NCBI GenBank assembly: GCA_013694835.1
Contig: JACDBP010000346.1
Span: 1-5,361 of the forward strand
Direction of reading: 5' to 3'
Origin: Chloroflexota bacterium
Lineage (GTDB): Bacteria > Chloroflexota > Limnocylindria > Limnocylindrales > CSP1-4
Length of the DNA stretch: 5,361 nt
Each line of letters begins with the position of its first letter. The first letter of the stretch is position 1. A program made the position numbers and the translations under genes. Of this stretch, positions 1-5,231 are shown piece by piece. The notes below the pieces were generated by a model. It was not told the DNA's origin, did no database searches, and worked only from the letters and a program-made list of their open reading frames with translations.

Positions 1-15
1 CTGAGCTACTCCCGC
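1..15 (-). tRNA. 5' end of a tRNA gene (probably tRNA-Gly), truncated by the window edge
   Basis: Read on the minus strand from position 15 to 1, the sequence is GCGGGAGTAGCTCAG. This matches the first 15 nucleotides of a bacterial tRNA position by position: a 7-nt acceptor strand GCGGGAG, then U8 and A9, the D-stem strand GCTC (positions 10-13), and the near-invariant A14 and G15. The rest of the gene lies outside the window, so the anticodon cannot be read. A GCGGG- acceptor start is typical of bacterial tRNA-Gly, so that identity is a guess from the stem alone. The tRNA is transcribed away from the gene that starts at 106. The fragment is short, but a match to every conserved position makes chance unlikely. 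Confidence 0.75.
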
Positions 16-25
16 TCGAGATGCG

Positions 26-31
26 ATCGTA
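26..31 (-). promoter_or_regulatory. Possible -10 element of the tRNA gene
   Basis: On the minus strand this hexamer reads TACGAT, a 4/6 match to TATAAT. It ends 10 nt before the first tRNA nucleotide, a suitable distance for a short tRNA leader. No convincing -35 is seen about 17 bp further upstream, so the call is weak. Confidence 0.3.
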
Positions 32-105
32 CCGCGTCGGTCCGGGCCGATGCGCGATCTGCGCTGACCTAGACTCGGCCGGTAGCATCCGCCGCGGGGA
101 GATCG

Positions 106-1224
106 TTGAGTCAGGCACCGGCAGGGTCGTTCGATCCACGGAGCGGGCCCGTCGCCCCGCGGACCGGCGGACGAGCGGCGCCGCCATCGACGCCACGGCG
201 CCGGGACCCGCGAAAGGCCGCGCCCATCGCCGCAGGGGGCGTGATCGTCGTCCTGCTGGTGATCCTCGGGGCCGTGTTCCTGGGCTTCGGCAGGGCACCC
301 GAGGCACTGCCGAGCCCATCGGTGTTCATGGGTCTTGGATCACCGGTCGCGACGACCGCCACCAGCCCCGGACTGCCGACGTCTCGACCGGCGACCCCGA
401 CGTCCAGCCCGGTTCCGCCGGCGACCGCGACCTCTGTCCCGACGCTCATGACCACCTTGGCTTCGGGCACGAGCGCGCTGGGGACTCCGGGATCCGCACC
501 CACCATCGCACCGACGGCCTCGTCGACCCCGACCCTCCTGCCGACCCAGACGTCCCCGCCGACCGCGACCCTCCCTCCGACTCCGACCGCCGCGCCGACC
601 CCGACCGCCGCGCCGACACCCGCGCTCACGCCGACCCTTCCAGCGACCGTACCACCCAGCGCTCCCCCGACCGCCGGTGCCAACGTCTCGGGCGCGATCG
701 ACCTTCAGACCCAGGCCTTCCTCTCGCTGGTCCAGCTCAGCGACGAGGACGTGATCGTCGATCAGCTCCAGCGCAGCGGGCCGCTGGAAGCAGGCGACGA
801 CCTCGTGGACTACGCCTCCTTCCGCGTCAGCAACGGCCGGGCGGTCGTGTGGCAGGCCTGGAGCGGGCGGCCGACCAGCTCCATCGAGCGCATGACGGAC
901 ATCCGCATGGTTTTCCCGACGCCGGGGGACGCCGTCGGATTCGTCGCGGCGTTCGGTGACGAGATCGCTCGGACCCAGGACCTCACCGAATTCGAGGCCA
1001 TCGCGATCGGCGAGGAGAGCCGTGCCTTCGAGTCGGTTCGCGCCGACCCACCGGACCGCGCGAGGTCGCGCTACCTGCATCTGTGGCGGCGTGGCGACCT
1101 GGTGGCCGTCGTGGCACTGGTGGTCCTGAGCGACGATCGGGACTTCGCTCGCGGGGTCGCGAGCGCTCTCGCCGTCCGCGCCGGCGAGAAGCTGGACCGC
1201 GCCGTAGGTATCGAGCCGGAGTAG
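106..1224 (+). CDS. Single-pass membrane protein with a Thr/Pro-rich stalk and an extracytoplasmic domain of unknown function
   Basis: Hypothetical protein of 372 aa. Residues 1-39 are rich in Pro and Arg, ending in a basic cluster (RRRDPRK, 31-37) that would hold the N-terminus in the cytoplasm. Residues about 41-62 form one hydrophobic segment (IAAGGVIVVLLVILGAVFLG) with no lipobox, so it is an uncleaved anchor. Residues about 64-192 are a low-complexity Thr/Pro/Ala/Ser stalk with a TPTAAP-type repeat. Residues about 195-372 look globular, contain no cysteine, and include VFPTPGDAVGFVAAF near 269-283 and a hydrophobic strand near 331-341 (LVAVVALVVL). I do not recognise the domain; similar stalked or lipid-anchored proteins are common in Chloroflexota and Actinomycetota. 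The start is TTG at 106, preceded by GGGGAG at 96-101, a good ribosome-binding site with a short 4-nt spacer. No ATG or GTG in this frame lies close by. The gene ends 29 bp before the next gene on the same strand. Confidence 0.8.
   Translation: MSQAPAGSFDPRSGPVAPRTGGRAAPPSTPRRRDPRKAAPIAAGGVIVVLLVILGAVFLGFGRAPEALPSPSVFMGLGSPVATTATSPGLPTSRPATPTSSPVPPATATSVPTLMTTLASGTSALGTPGSAPTIAPTASSTPTLLPTQTSPPTATLPPTPTAAPTPTAAPTPALTPTLPATVPPSAPPTAGANVSGAIDLQTQAFLSLVQLSDEDVIVDQLQRSGPLEAGDDLVDYASFRVSNGRAVVWQAWSGRPTSSIERMTDIRMVFPTPGDAVGFVAAFGDEIARTQDLTEFEAIAIGEESRAFESVRADPPDRARSRYLHLWRRGDLVAVVALVVLSDDRDFARGVASALAVRAGEKLDRAVGIEPE
577..612 (+). repeat. Two tandem 18-bp units in the Thr/Pro stalk
   Basis: Two adjacent 18-bp copies differ at one base (ACT versus ACC in the second codon). 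Each encodes Pro-Thr-Pro-Thr-Ala-Ala (residues 158-163 and 164-169 of the membrane protein), and a partial third unit follows. Such repeats in a stalk can change copy number by slippage and so change its length. Confidence 0.8.
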
Positions 1225-1238
1225 CGGCGGTAGGCGAG

Positions 1239-1244
1239 TAGAAT
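1239..1244 (+). promoter_or_regulatory. Candidate -10 element upstream of the 90-codon gene
   Basis: TAGAAT matches TATAAT at 5 of 6 positions, which is notable in such GC-rich DNA. It lies 9 nt before a GTG and 12 nt before an ATG. Transcription starting 6-8 nt downstream would give a very short or nearly absent leader. No clear -35 is seen around 1216-1221. The element suggests that the 90-codon gene and the glycosylase gene can be transcribed independently of the membrane-protein gene. Confidence 0.35.
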
Positions 1245-1256
1245 CCGGGGACCGTG

Positions 1257-1526
1257 ATGCCGACCCTTACCCAGGCTCCCTCGCCCGGCTTCCTCGAAGA
1301 CTGGAAGCCGGACCATCGCGCGCTGTCCGACGAGCATCGGGCCCACGTCGGCAGGTACATCCAGGCGATCGTTCGGCGTGGCGATCCCGAGGCGCGCGGC
1401 GCCGATGTCGTGGCCGCCGAGGCCCGCGAGCTGTGGATGAGGTTCCGGGTAGCGTTCGATGACCTGCGCGGCGACTACATGCGCAGCGAGCGCGAGGACG
1501 TCGGTCGAGCTCTCGTCCGGATCTGA
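1257..1526 (+). CDS. Small uncharacterised protein, about 89 aa
   Basis: A short charged protein that I do not recognise. It has no cysteine, no signal peptide and no membrane segment, so it is probably cytosolic. The first 20 residues are Pro-rich and extended (TLTQAPSPGFLEDWKPD). From about residue 22 to the end it is rich in Arg, Glu, Asp and Ala and looks mainly helical, with aromatic residues near Y35, W61, F64, F68 and Y75. Two starts are adjacent: GTG at 1254 and ATG at 1257. ATG is preferred because GGGG at 1247-1250 lies 6 nt upstream; GTG would add one residue and would suit a nearly leaderless message from the -10 at 1239. The gene sits 29-32 bp after the membrane-protein gene and 47 bp before the glycosylase gene, all on one strand, so co-transcription is likely. 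Base composition matches its neighbours. Confidence 0.65.
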   Translation: MPTLTQAPSPGFLEDWKPDHRALSDEHRAHVGRYIQAIVRRGDPEARGADVVAAEARELWMRFRVAFDDLRGDYMRSEREDVGRALVRI

Positions 1527-1573
1527 GCGGGCGCGCTTCCAGCGCCGAACCAGCACCGCCCTCGACCCCTGCG

Positions 1574-2467
1574 ATGTCCATGCCTGAGGCGCTGGCGACG
1601 GCCCGCATCGGGTTTCCGGCCCCGCTGGACATCGCCGCCTCGGTCGTGGGCCTGGGCCGGTGGGGGGACGACGGGATCGATCGATGGGACGGCCGGCGTT
1701 TCCTCCGGAGCGTCCGAGTCGTCGGCGAGCCCGTGCCGTATCGCGCGGTCCCCGTCGGTTCGACTGGCGATCCGGCGATCGACCTCACAGCCCGCGAGGA
1801 CCGGCTCGCGGCGATCACCGATGCCGTTCGTCGGAGCTTCGTGCTCGCCGACGAGTCGCTGCCCGCCCTGGTCGACGTCGATCCGGCGATCGCGCGCGCC
1901 GATGCCCGGTTCCCGGGCGTTCGGCCGCTGCTCCACCCGGATCCGCTCACGGCGCTCGTGCGCTCCATCAGTGCCCAGCAGATCAACCTGCGCTGGGCGG
2001 CAGTGATCCGCGGGCGGCTTGCCGAGCGATACGGCATCCCGCTCGACCTGGACGGTGAGCGCGCCTGGAGCCTCGACGCCGCTGCGCTCGCCGCCGCCGA
2101 CCCCGACGACCTCCGGGCGCTCCAGTTCACGTACCGCAAGGGCCTCTCGATCATCGCCGTCGCCCGCCGGGTGGTGGAGGGGGGCCTGGAGCGCGTAGAC
2201 CTCGACCGGCTGGCCGACGAGGCTGTCATCGGGCGTCTCGTGCAGCTGCCGGGGATCGGGCGGTGGAGCGCCGAGTGGTTCCTTGCCCGAACGCTCGGCC
2301 GCCCCGTCGTCGTGGGCGGCGACCTCGGTGTGCGCAAGGCGGTCGGTCTCGCCTATCTGGAGGGCCGGCTACCCACCGAAGCGGAGACCCGGGCCCTGAC
2401 CGCGCACTGGGGCGCGGCTGCCGGCGTCGCGCAGCAGCTGTTGCTCCACGCGCTCAACGCGCCGTAA
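1574..2467 (+). CDS. alkA: DNA-3-methyladenine glycosylase II (AlkA-type, HhH-GPD superfamily)
   Basis: Base-excision-repair enzyme of 297 aa that cuts the N-glycosidic bond of alkylated purines, such as 3-methyladenine, in DNA. Residues about 10-90 resemble the AlkA N-terminal domain. The catalytic HhH-GPD domain covers about 115-297. It contains the family segment SISAQQINLRW (131-141), the helix-hairpin-helix LVQLPGIGRWSAEW (222-235) and, 15 residues later, GGDLGVRKA (248-256). D250 aligns with the catalytic Asp238 of E. coli AlkA. There is no C-terminal four-cysteine cluster, which argues against endonuclease III or MutY. The length is close to E. coli AlkA (282 aa). The start at 1574 has no obvious ribosome-binding site; a second ATG at 1580 (residue 3) is possible. 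The gene follows the 90-codon gene by 47 bp and ends 13 bp from the convergent rpiB stop. No Ada-like regulator is in the window. Confidence 0.9.
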   Translation: MSMPEALATARIGFPAPLDIAASVVGLGRWGDDGIDRWDGRRFLRSVRVVGEPVPYRAVPVGSTGDPAIDLTAREDRLAAITDAVRRSFVLADESLPALVDVDPAIARADARFPGVRPLLHPDPLTALVRSISAQQINLRWAAVIRGRLAERYGIPLDLDGERAWSLDAAALAAADPDDLRALQFTYRKGLSIIAVARRVVEGGLERVDLDRLADEAVIGRLVQLPGIGRWSAEWFLARTLGRPVVVGGDLGVRKAVGLAYLEGRLPTEAETRALTAHWGAAAGVAQQLLLHALNAP

Positions 2468-2480
2468 GCGACCAGCGGGA

Positions 2481-2936
2481 TCAACGCTCCGTGGCGTCGA
2501 GACGCTCCAGCTCGGCGATCTTCCGCACTCGTTGCGCGTGCCGCCCACCCTGGAACTCGCCCTTGACGAAGGCCTCGACGCAGCCAAGAGCCAGGGCGGT
2601 CCCCACGATCCGTGCGCCCATCGACAGCACGTTCGCGTCGTTGTGCTCACGACCGAGGCGGGCAGTGACAGGCTCCGTCGCTTCGACGCAGCGGATGCCC
2701 GGGATCTTGTTGGCGACGATCTGCTCTCCGGTGCCGCTGCCGCCGAGGACGATGCCCAGGTCGCATTCACCGGCCGCGACGGCCCGTGCGGCAGGTGCGA
2801 TGACGTCCGGGTAGTCGACCGGCGTCTCGTCGTGGGTGCCCATGTCGACGCCCTGGTGCCCGTTCTCCTCCAGCCACGCGAGGATGGGGCCCTTCAGGGG
2901 GAACCCGGCATGGTCCGCGGCGACCGCGATGCGCAT
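2481..2936 (-). CDS. rpiB: Ribose-5-phosphate isomerase B (Glu-base type)
   Basis: Interconverts ribose 5-phosphate and ribulose 5-phosphate in the non-oxidative pentose phosphate pathway, in the cytosol. The 151-aa product opens with MRIAVAADHAGF, the family's sugar-phosphate-binding start (D8, H9), and has VDYPD (40-44), GIVLGGSGTGEQI (61-73), a turn HNDANVLSMG (98-107) and GGRHAQRV (130-137). Where E. coli RpiB has its catalytic Cys66, this protein has GGSGTGE. E71 aligns with the catalytic Glu75 of Mycobacterium tuberculosis RpiB, so a Glu-based mechanism is inferred. ATG 2936 was chosen because it gives the family's usual N-terminus. A GTG at 2984 would add 16 residues and overlap the upstream LOG stop in a GTGA, but neither start has a good ribosome-binding site. 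The gene lies 44 bp after the LOG gene on the same strand. Confidence 0.93.
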   Translation of the reverse strand: MRIAVAADHAGFPLKGPILAWLEENGHQGVDMGTHDETPVDYPDVIAPAARAVAAGECDLGIVLGGSGTGEQIVANKIPGIRCVEATEPVTARLGREHNDANVLSMGARIVGTALALGCVEAFVKGEFQGGRHAQRVRKIAELERLDATER

Positions 2937-2980
2937 CGGCCCATTGTGCCGAACGGCCGTGCCGGTCGCCGGGTCGCCGG

Positions 2981-3787
2981 TCACTGTGGCTGCGTGGTGG
3001 TGGTCTGCGCCGCCTGCTCGCGCTCAGCTTCGGCCCTGCCGGCACCCTCCGGTGCGTTCGCCATCTCCGCCTGCGCGCGGGCCTCGTCCTCGAAGGACTC
3101 GACGATGATGTCCACGATCTCGTCGACGTCGTCGGTCAGCTGCACCAGCTGGCGGTCCAGCGCGTTGATCTTGCCGCCTTCGACGAGCACATTCTCGATC
3201 CACGCGAGCATCCCCTGCCAGTAGGCGCGGCCGTACAGCACGATCGGGAAATGCTCGATCTTGCCGGTCTGGACCAGGGTCAACGCCTCGAACAGCTCGT
3301 CGAGCGTGCCGTAGCCGCCAGGGAAGATCACGAAGGCCTGCGCGTACTTCACGAACATCGTCTTGCGCACGAAGAAGTAGCGGAAGTTGATGGCGAGGTC
3401 GCACCACCGATTCGTCGATTGCTCGTTCGGCAGCTCGATGGCCAGCCCGACCGAGAACCCACCGGCCTCCTGGGCGCCCTTGTTGGCCGCCTGCATGATG
3501 CCCGGTCCGCCGCCGGTGATGACCGTGTAGCCGTGAGTCGCGAGGAGCCCCGCAAGGCGTTCGGCGGAGCCGTACATCGGGTCATCGGGCGGCGTTCGCG
3601 CGGAGCCGAAGATGCTGACGGCCGGTCCGAGCCTGGCCAGCGCGTCGAAGCCGTCGACGAATTCGCCCATGATGCGCAGCGAACGCCACGCGTCGGTCTC
3701 GAGGAAACTCGCGTCGGCGTACGGCTGCGTCTGGAGAAGCTTGCGGTCCTCGGTGGGCTGCGTGGGCGGACGTCGCTGCTCGGTCAT
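2981..3787 (-). CDS. LOG-family (TIGR00730) nucleoside 5'-monophosphate phosphoribohydrolase
   Basis: LOG-family proteins have a Rossmann fold and hydrolyse cytokinin riboside monophosphate, or plain AMP in some bacteria, to a free base and ribose 5-phosphate. In this 268-aa protein the domain spans about 52-235. It starts with VSIFGSAR (57-64), then TGGGPGIMQAANKGA (91-105), the FFVRKTMF segment (138-145, R141) and the signature PGGYGTLDELFE (156-167), whose E164 and R141 are the expected catalytic pair. Residues 1-50 and a Glu/Ala/Thr/Gln-rich tail from about 236 (ending TTTTQPQ) lie outside the core. The longer form, with GEFVDGFDALARLGPAVSIFGSAR-like lead-in, is often annotated as a 'lysine decarboxylase', which is a historical misnomer. 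The substrate cannot be told from sequence: true cytokinin activation, AMP hydrolysis or another NMP are all possible. The start ATG 3787 has no Shine-Dalgarno, but a candidate -10 lies 8 nt upstream. It is the first gene of a pair with rpiB. Confidence 0.9.
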   Translation of the reverse strand: MTEQRRPPTQPTEDRKLLQTQPYADASFLETDAWRSLRIMGEFVDGFDALARLGPAVSIFGSARTPPDDPMYGSAERLAGLLATHGYTVITGGGPGIMQAANKGAQEAGGFSVGLAIELPNEQSTNRWCDLAINFRYFFVRKTMFVKYAQAFVIFPGGYGTLDELFEALTLVQTGKIEHFPIVLYGRAYWQGMLAWIENVLVEGGKINALDRQLVQLTDDVDEIVDIIVESFEDEARAQAEMANAPEGAGRAEAEREQAAQTTTTQPQ

Positions 3788-3795
3788 CGCCCGGC

Positions 3796-3801
3796 AGGAT
3801 A
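3796..3801 (-). promoter_or_regulatory. Candidate -10 element for the LOG-rpiB pair, leaderless type
   Basis: On the minus strand this reads TATCCT (4/6 match to TATAAT) and ends 8 nt before the LOG ATG. A transcript starting at the usual distance would begin at or next to the start codon. That would explain the missing ribosome-binding site. No -35 is found at standard spacing; a TTGCCA at 3811-3816 is too close. Confidence 0.4.
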
Positions 3802-3865
3802 GCCCGCCGGTGGCAAAGGGCCCTCGCCGACGTCGATCGCGGTCCGCCGCCGGCTGGTCGAATCT

Positions 3866-3872
3866 GGGGAGG
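3866..3872 (+). promoter_or_regulatory. Strong Shine-Dalgarno of the lipoprotein gene
   Basis: GGGGAGG lies 3 nt before ATG 3876. It is the strongest ribosome-binding sequence in the window and is the reason this ATG is chosen over a far-upstream ATG at 3612, which lies inside the LOG gene on the other strand, and the downstream GTG at 3957. The short spacer is a weakness. Confidence 0.55.
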
Positions 3873-3875
3873 CGA

Positions 3876-4565
3876 ATGAGGGAACCGATCCGCGCCGGAC
3901 GACGTCAGGGCCGCCATGACGAGGGGGCACGATCGCGCCGCAACACGGCGTCGCCGGTGAACGTCTCTTCGTCGACCACCATCCGAATCACTCGTCCCGG
4001 CGCCCGGGCGGCTCGCTCCTGGGGGAGCGGGCCCCGGGCCCGCGGGACTTTCCTCGTGACCATTTCCCTGCTCTCCTCCGTTCTGGCTGGTTGCGGCGCC
4101 ACGGGGCCGAGCGCATCGCCCTCGCCGACGCTTCCGCCGTCGAGCCCTTCGATACCCGCCTCCGTCGTCCCCTCGACCTCCGCGGCCGCATCGGCCAGCC
4201 CATCGCCCGTGGCCTCGCCATCGTTGTCTCCCACCTCGTCGCCGCCGGCGACCCCCGCGCCATCGATCGGTGGCTCGATCGATTCGGCTGCGGCTGCGAT
4301 CGCGGCGGTCGGCGCGTTCGATCCGCAGTTCCTGGGGTACGCGCCCCAGGTGCCCGGCATGATCGGCGATGGGCCGCATGTGATCGCCCGTCCGGTCGGC
4401 GACGACTGGGAGCTGACGTTCGTCACGGGCTCCGGCGACTGCATGGCGGGCTGCATCGACCATGCCTATGCGAAGTTCTCGGTGACGCGCGGCGGCATGG
4501 TCAGGCTCCTCTGCAAGTGGTCGACAGAGTCCGGCGTGGGGGTCACCTCCGGCCAGGAGTGCTGA
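3876..4565 (+). CDS. Lipoprotein with Ser/Pro-rich linker and a C-terminal four-cysteine domain
   Basis: Predicted 229-aa lipoprotein. A hydrophobic stretch FLVTISLLSSVLAGC (59-73) ends in a classic lipobox, so C73 would be lipidated and the protein tethered outside the membrane. Residues about 75-131 are a Ser/Pro/Ala/Thr linker. The C-terminal domain (about 133-229) contains FDPQFLGYAPQVPGMIG (148-164), DDWELTFVTGSGDC (176-189), MAGCIDHAYAKFSV (190-203) and a second half ending in Cys. C189, C193 (a Cx3C), C213 and the final residue C229 could form two disulfides outside the cell. I recall GDCxAGCI-type motifs in uncharacterised bacterial lipoproteins, but no function. With the ATG 3876 start the signal peptide has an unusually long, basic N-region of nearly 60 residues; GTG 3957 would shorten it to about 45 residues before the Cys but has no ribosome-binding site. 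The gene diverges from LOG across 88 bp. Confidence 0.75.
   Translation: MREPIRAGRRQGRHDEGARSRRNTASPVNVSSSTTIRITRPGARAARSWGSGPRARGTFLVTISLLSSVLAGCGATGPSASPSPTLPPSSPSIPASVVPSTSAAASASPSPVASPSLSPTSSPPATPAPSIGGSIDSAAAAIAAVGAFDPQFLGYAPQVPGMIGDGPHVIARPVGDDWELTFVTGSGDCMAGCIDHAYAKFSVTRGGMVRLLCKWSTESGVGVTSGQEC
4262..4283 (+). repeat. Inverted repeat inside the lipoprotein gene
   Basis: ATCGATCG and CGATCGAT form perfect 8-bp arms around a 6-nt loop (GTGGCT). The repeat lies at the linker-domain junction and encodes Ser-Ile-Gly-Gly-Ser-Ile-Asp, so part of the symmetry follows from the repeated Ser-Ile codons. It is not followed by a T run, so it is not a terminator. Confidence 0.6.
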
Positions 4566-4759
4566 GGGCCGCGAGATCGGTCGGGGCGAGGGGTGCGTTT
4601 AGGGGTAGACGGCCGTTTTGGCGTCTGCGATAGTCGCCCGGTTCCAGGGCCTGGACGCGGCGCTCAGAACGGGACTCCCTCGGCGGCATCCGACCGGCGT
4701 GGGGAGCGATCGGGACCGCCCGGCGCGACGACTCGACCCAGGACGGTCAGCCCAACGCG
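4566..4759. other. 194-bp spacer between the lipoprotein and zinc-ribbon genes
   Basis: No gene or tRNA was found here. The spacer holds an imperfect stem at 4607-4626 (AGACG-G-CC, loop GTTTT, GG-CGTCT, one bulged G). It has no downstream T tract, so it is at best a weak terminator of the lipoprotein transcript. A 13-bp palindrome centred on CCAGGGCCTGG lies at 4643-4655. The promoter of the zinc-ribbon gene is expected here, but I could not place it with confidence. Confidence 0.4.
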
Positions 4760-5146
4760 ATGGAGGTCGAGGAGTTCGTGTATACGGACCGGGCGATGAA
4801 CTGCCTGGATTGCGGGCAGGAGTTCATGTTCACGGCGGGAGAGCAGGAGTTCTATGCGCAGCGCGGCTTCACGGAGCCGCCCAAGCGGTGCAGCACCTGC
4901 CGCGCGACCCGCAAGGCTCAGCGCAACGCCGCCGGCGGAACGAACGGCGGGGATGGATACAGCTCGAGCTACGGCTCCGACGGCGGGGGCTATGGTGGCG
5001 GGGGCGGCTTCGGTGGGGAGCGACGCCCGCGGCAGATGTTCGAGGCGGTCTGCGCGAACTGCGGCAAGGTCGCGCAGGTGCCCTTCCAGCCCACCGGCGC
5101 GCGCCCGGTGTACTGCAGCGAGTGCTTCCAGTCCCAGCGCGGCTGA
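4760..5146 (+). CDS. Double zinc-ribbon protein: zf-trcl-like domain plus CxxC-x17-CxxC domain
   Basis: A 128-aa protein with two four-cysteine modules. The first (about 6-53) has C15/C18 and C44/C47 around the segment EFMFTAGEQEFYAQRGF (21-37), the hallmark of the probable zinc-binding domain zf-trcl (PF13451). The second (about 94-125) has C98/C101 and C119/C122 separated by exactly 17 residues, with VPFQP and RPVYC inside, matching the CxxC-x17-CxxC family (TIGR04272-like). Between them, residues about 58-90 are a Gly/Ser/Tyr-rich, probably disordered linker containing GGGYGGGGGFGG. Each module can bind one Zn2+. The function is unknown; nucleic-acid binding is an inference from the ribbons, the basic segment RATRKAQR (48-55) and the Gly-rich linker. 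It has no signal peptide and is cytosolic. The start ATG 4760 gives the family's usual short lead into YTDRAMNC; only a weak GGACGG lies upstream at 4741-4746. Confidence 0.88.
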   Translation: MEVEEFVYTDRAMNCLDCGQEFMFTAGEQEFYAQRGFTEPPKRCSTCRATRKAQRNAAGGTNGGDGYSSSYGSDGGGYGGGGGFGGERRPRQMFEAVCANCGKVAQVPFQPTGARPVYCSECFQSQRG

Positions 5147-5231
5147 AGGAGCCCTACCTCACGGCCATCGACGGCCCCTCCGCAAGGCGCGCCGTTTCCA
5201 TCCATTCCCCGCGCTCGCTGTTCGGGCAGCC
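5147..5231. other. Region downstream of the zinc-ribbon gene
   Basis: No gene was found. A weak hairpin is possible between ACGGC (5171-5175) and GCCGT (5191-5195), the latter followed by TT, and GGCGCGCC (5186-5193) is itself palindromic. Either could help end transcription, but neither is a convincing intrinsic terminator. Confidence 0.25.

Noticed and set aside
111..683. Val/Gly-repeat protein on the minus strand
   Set aside because: It is the reverse complement of the Thr/Pro stalk; its apparent repeats simply mirror the ACC/CCG codon run.
21..959. Long plus-strand open frame overlapping the membrane-protein gene
   Set aside because: It is rich in Arg, Asp and Pro with no domain pattern, as expected from a shifted frame in GC-rich DNA. 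The 106-1224 frame has a membrane segment, a stalk and a ribosome-binding site.
1676..1685. ATCGATCGAT palindrome in alkA
   Set aside because: It encodes ordinary residues (G-I-D-R-W region). GATCG words are frequent throughout this GC-rich window, so no special role is supported.
1267..2337. 356-codon minus-strand open frame across the 90-codon gene and alkA
   Set aside because: Composition is Ser/Arg/Pro-rich and shadow-like. The plus-strand AlkA frame has clear catalytic motifs over the same bases.
3582..4463. 293-codon minus-strand open frame spanning the LOG start and the lipoprotein gene
   Set aside because: It is a low-complexity Arg/Gly-rich product and it overlaps two genes with recognisable motifs, LOG and the lipobox protein.
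4607..4626. Intrinsic terminator after the lipoprotein gene
   Set aside because: The stem is only 7 bp with a bulge and has no T run after it, so it is kept only as a weak structure in the spacer description.
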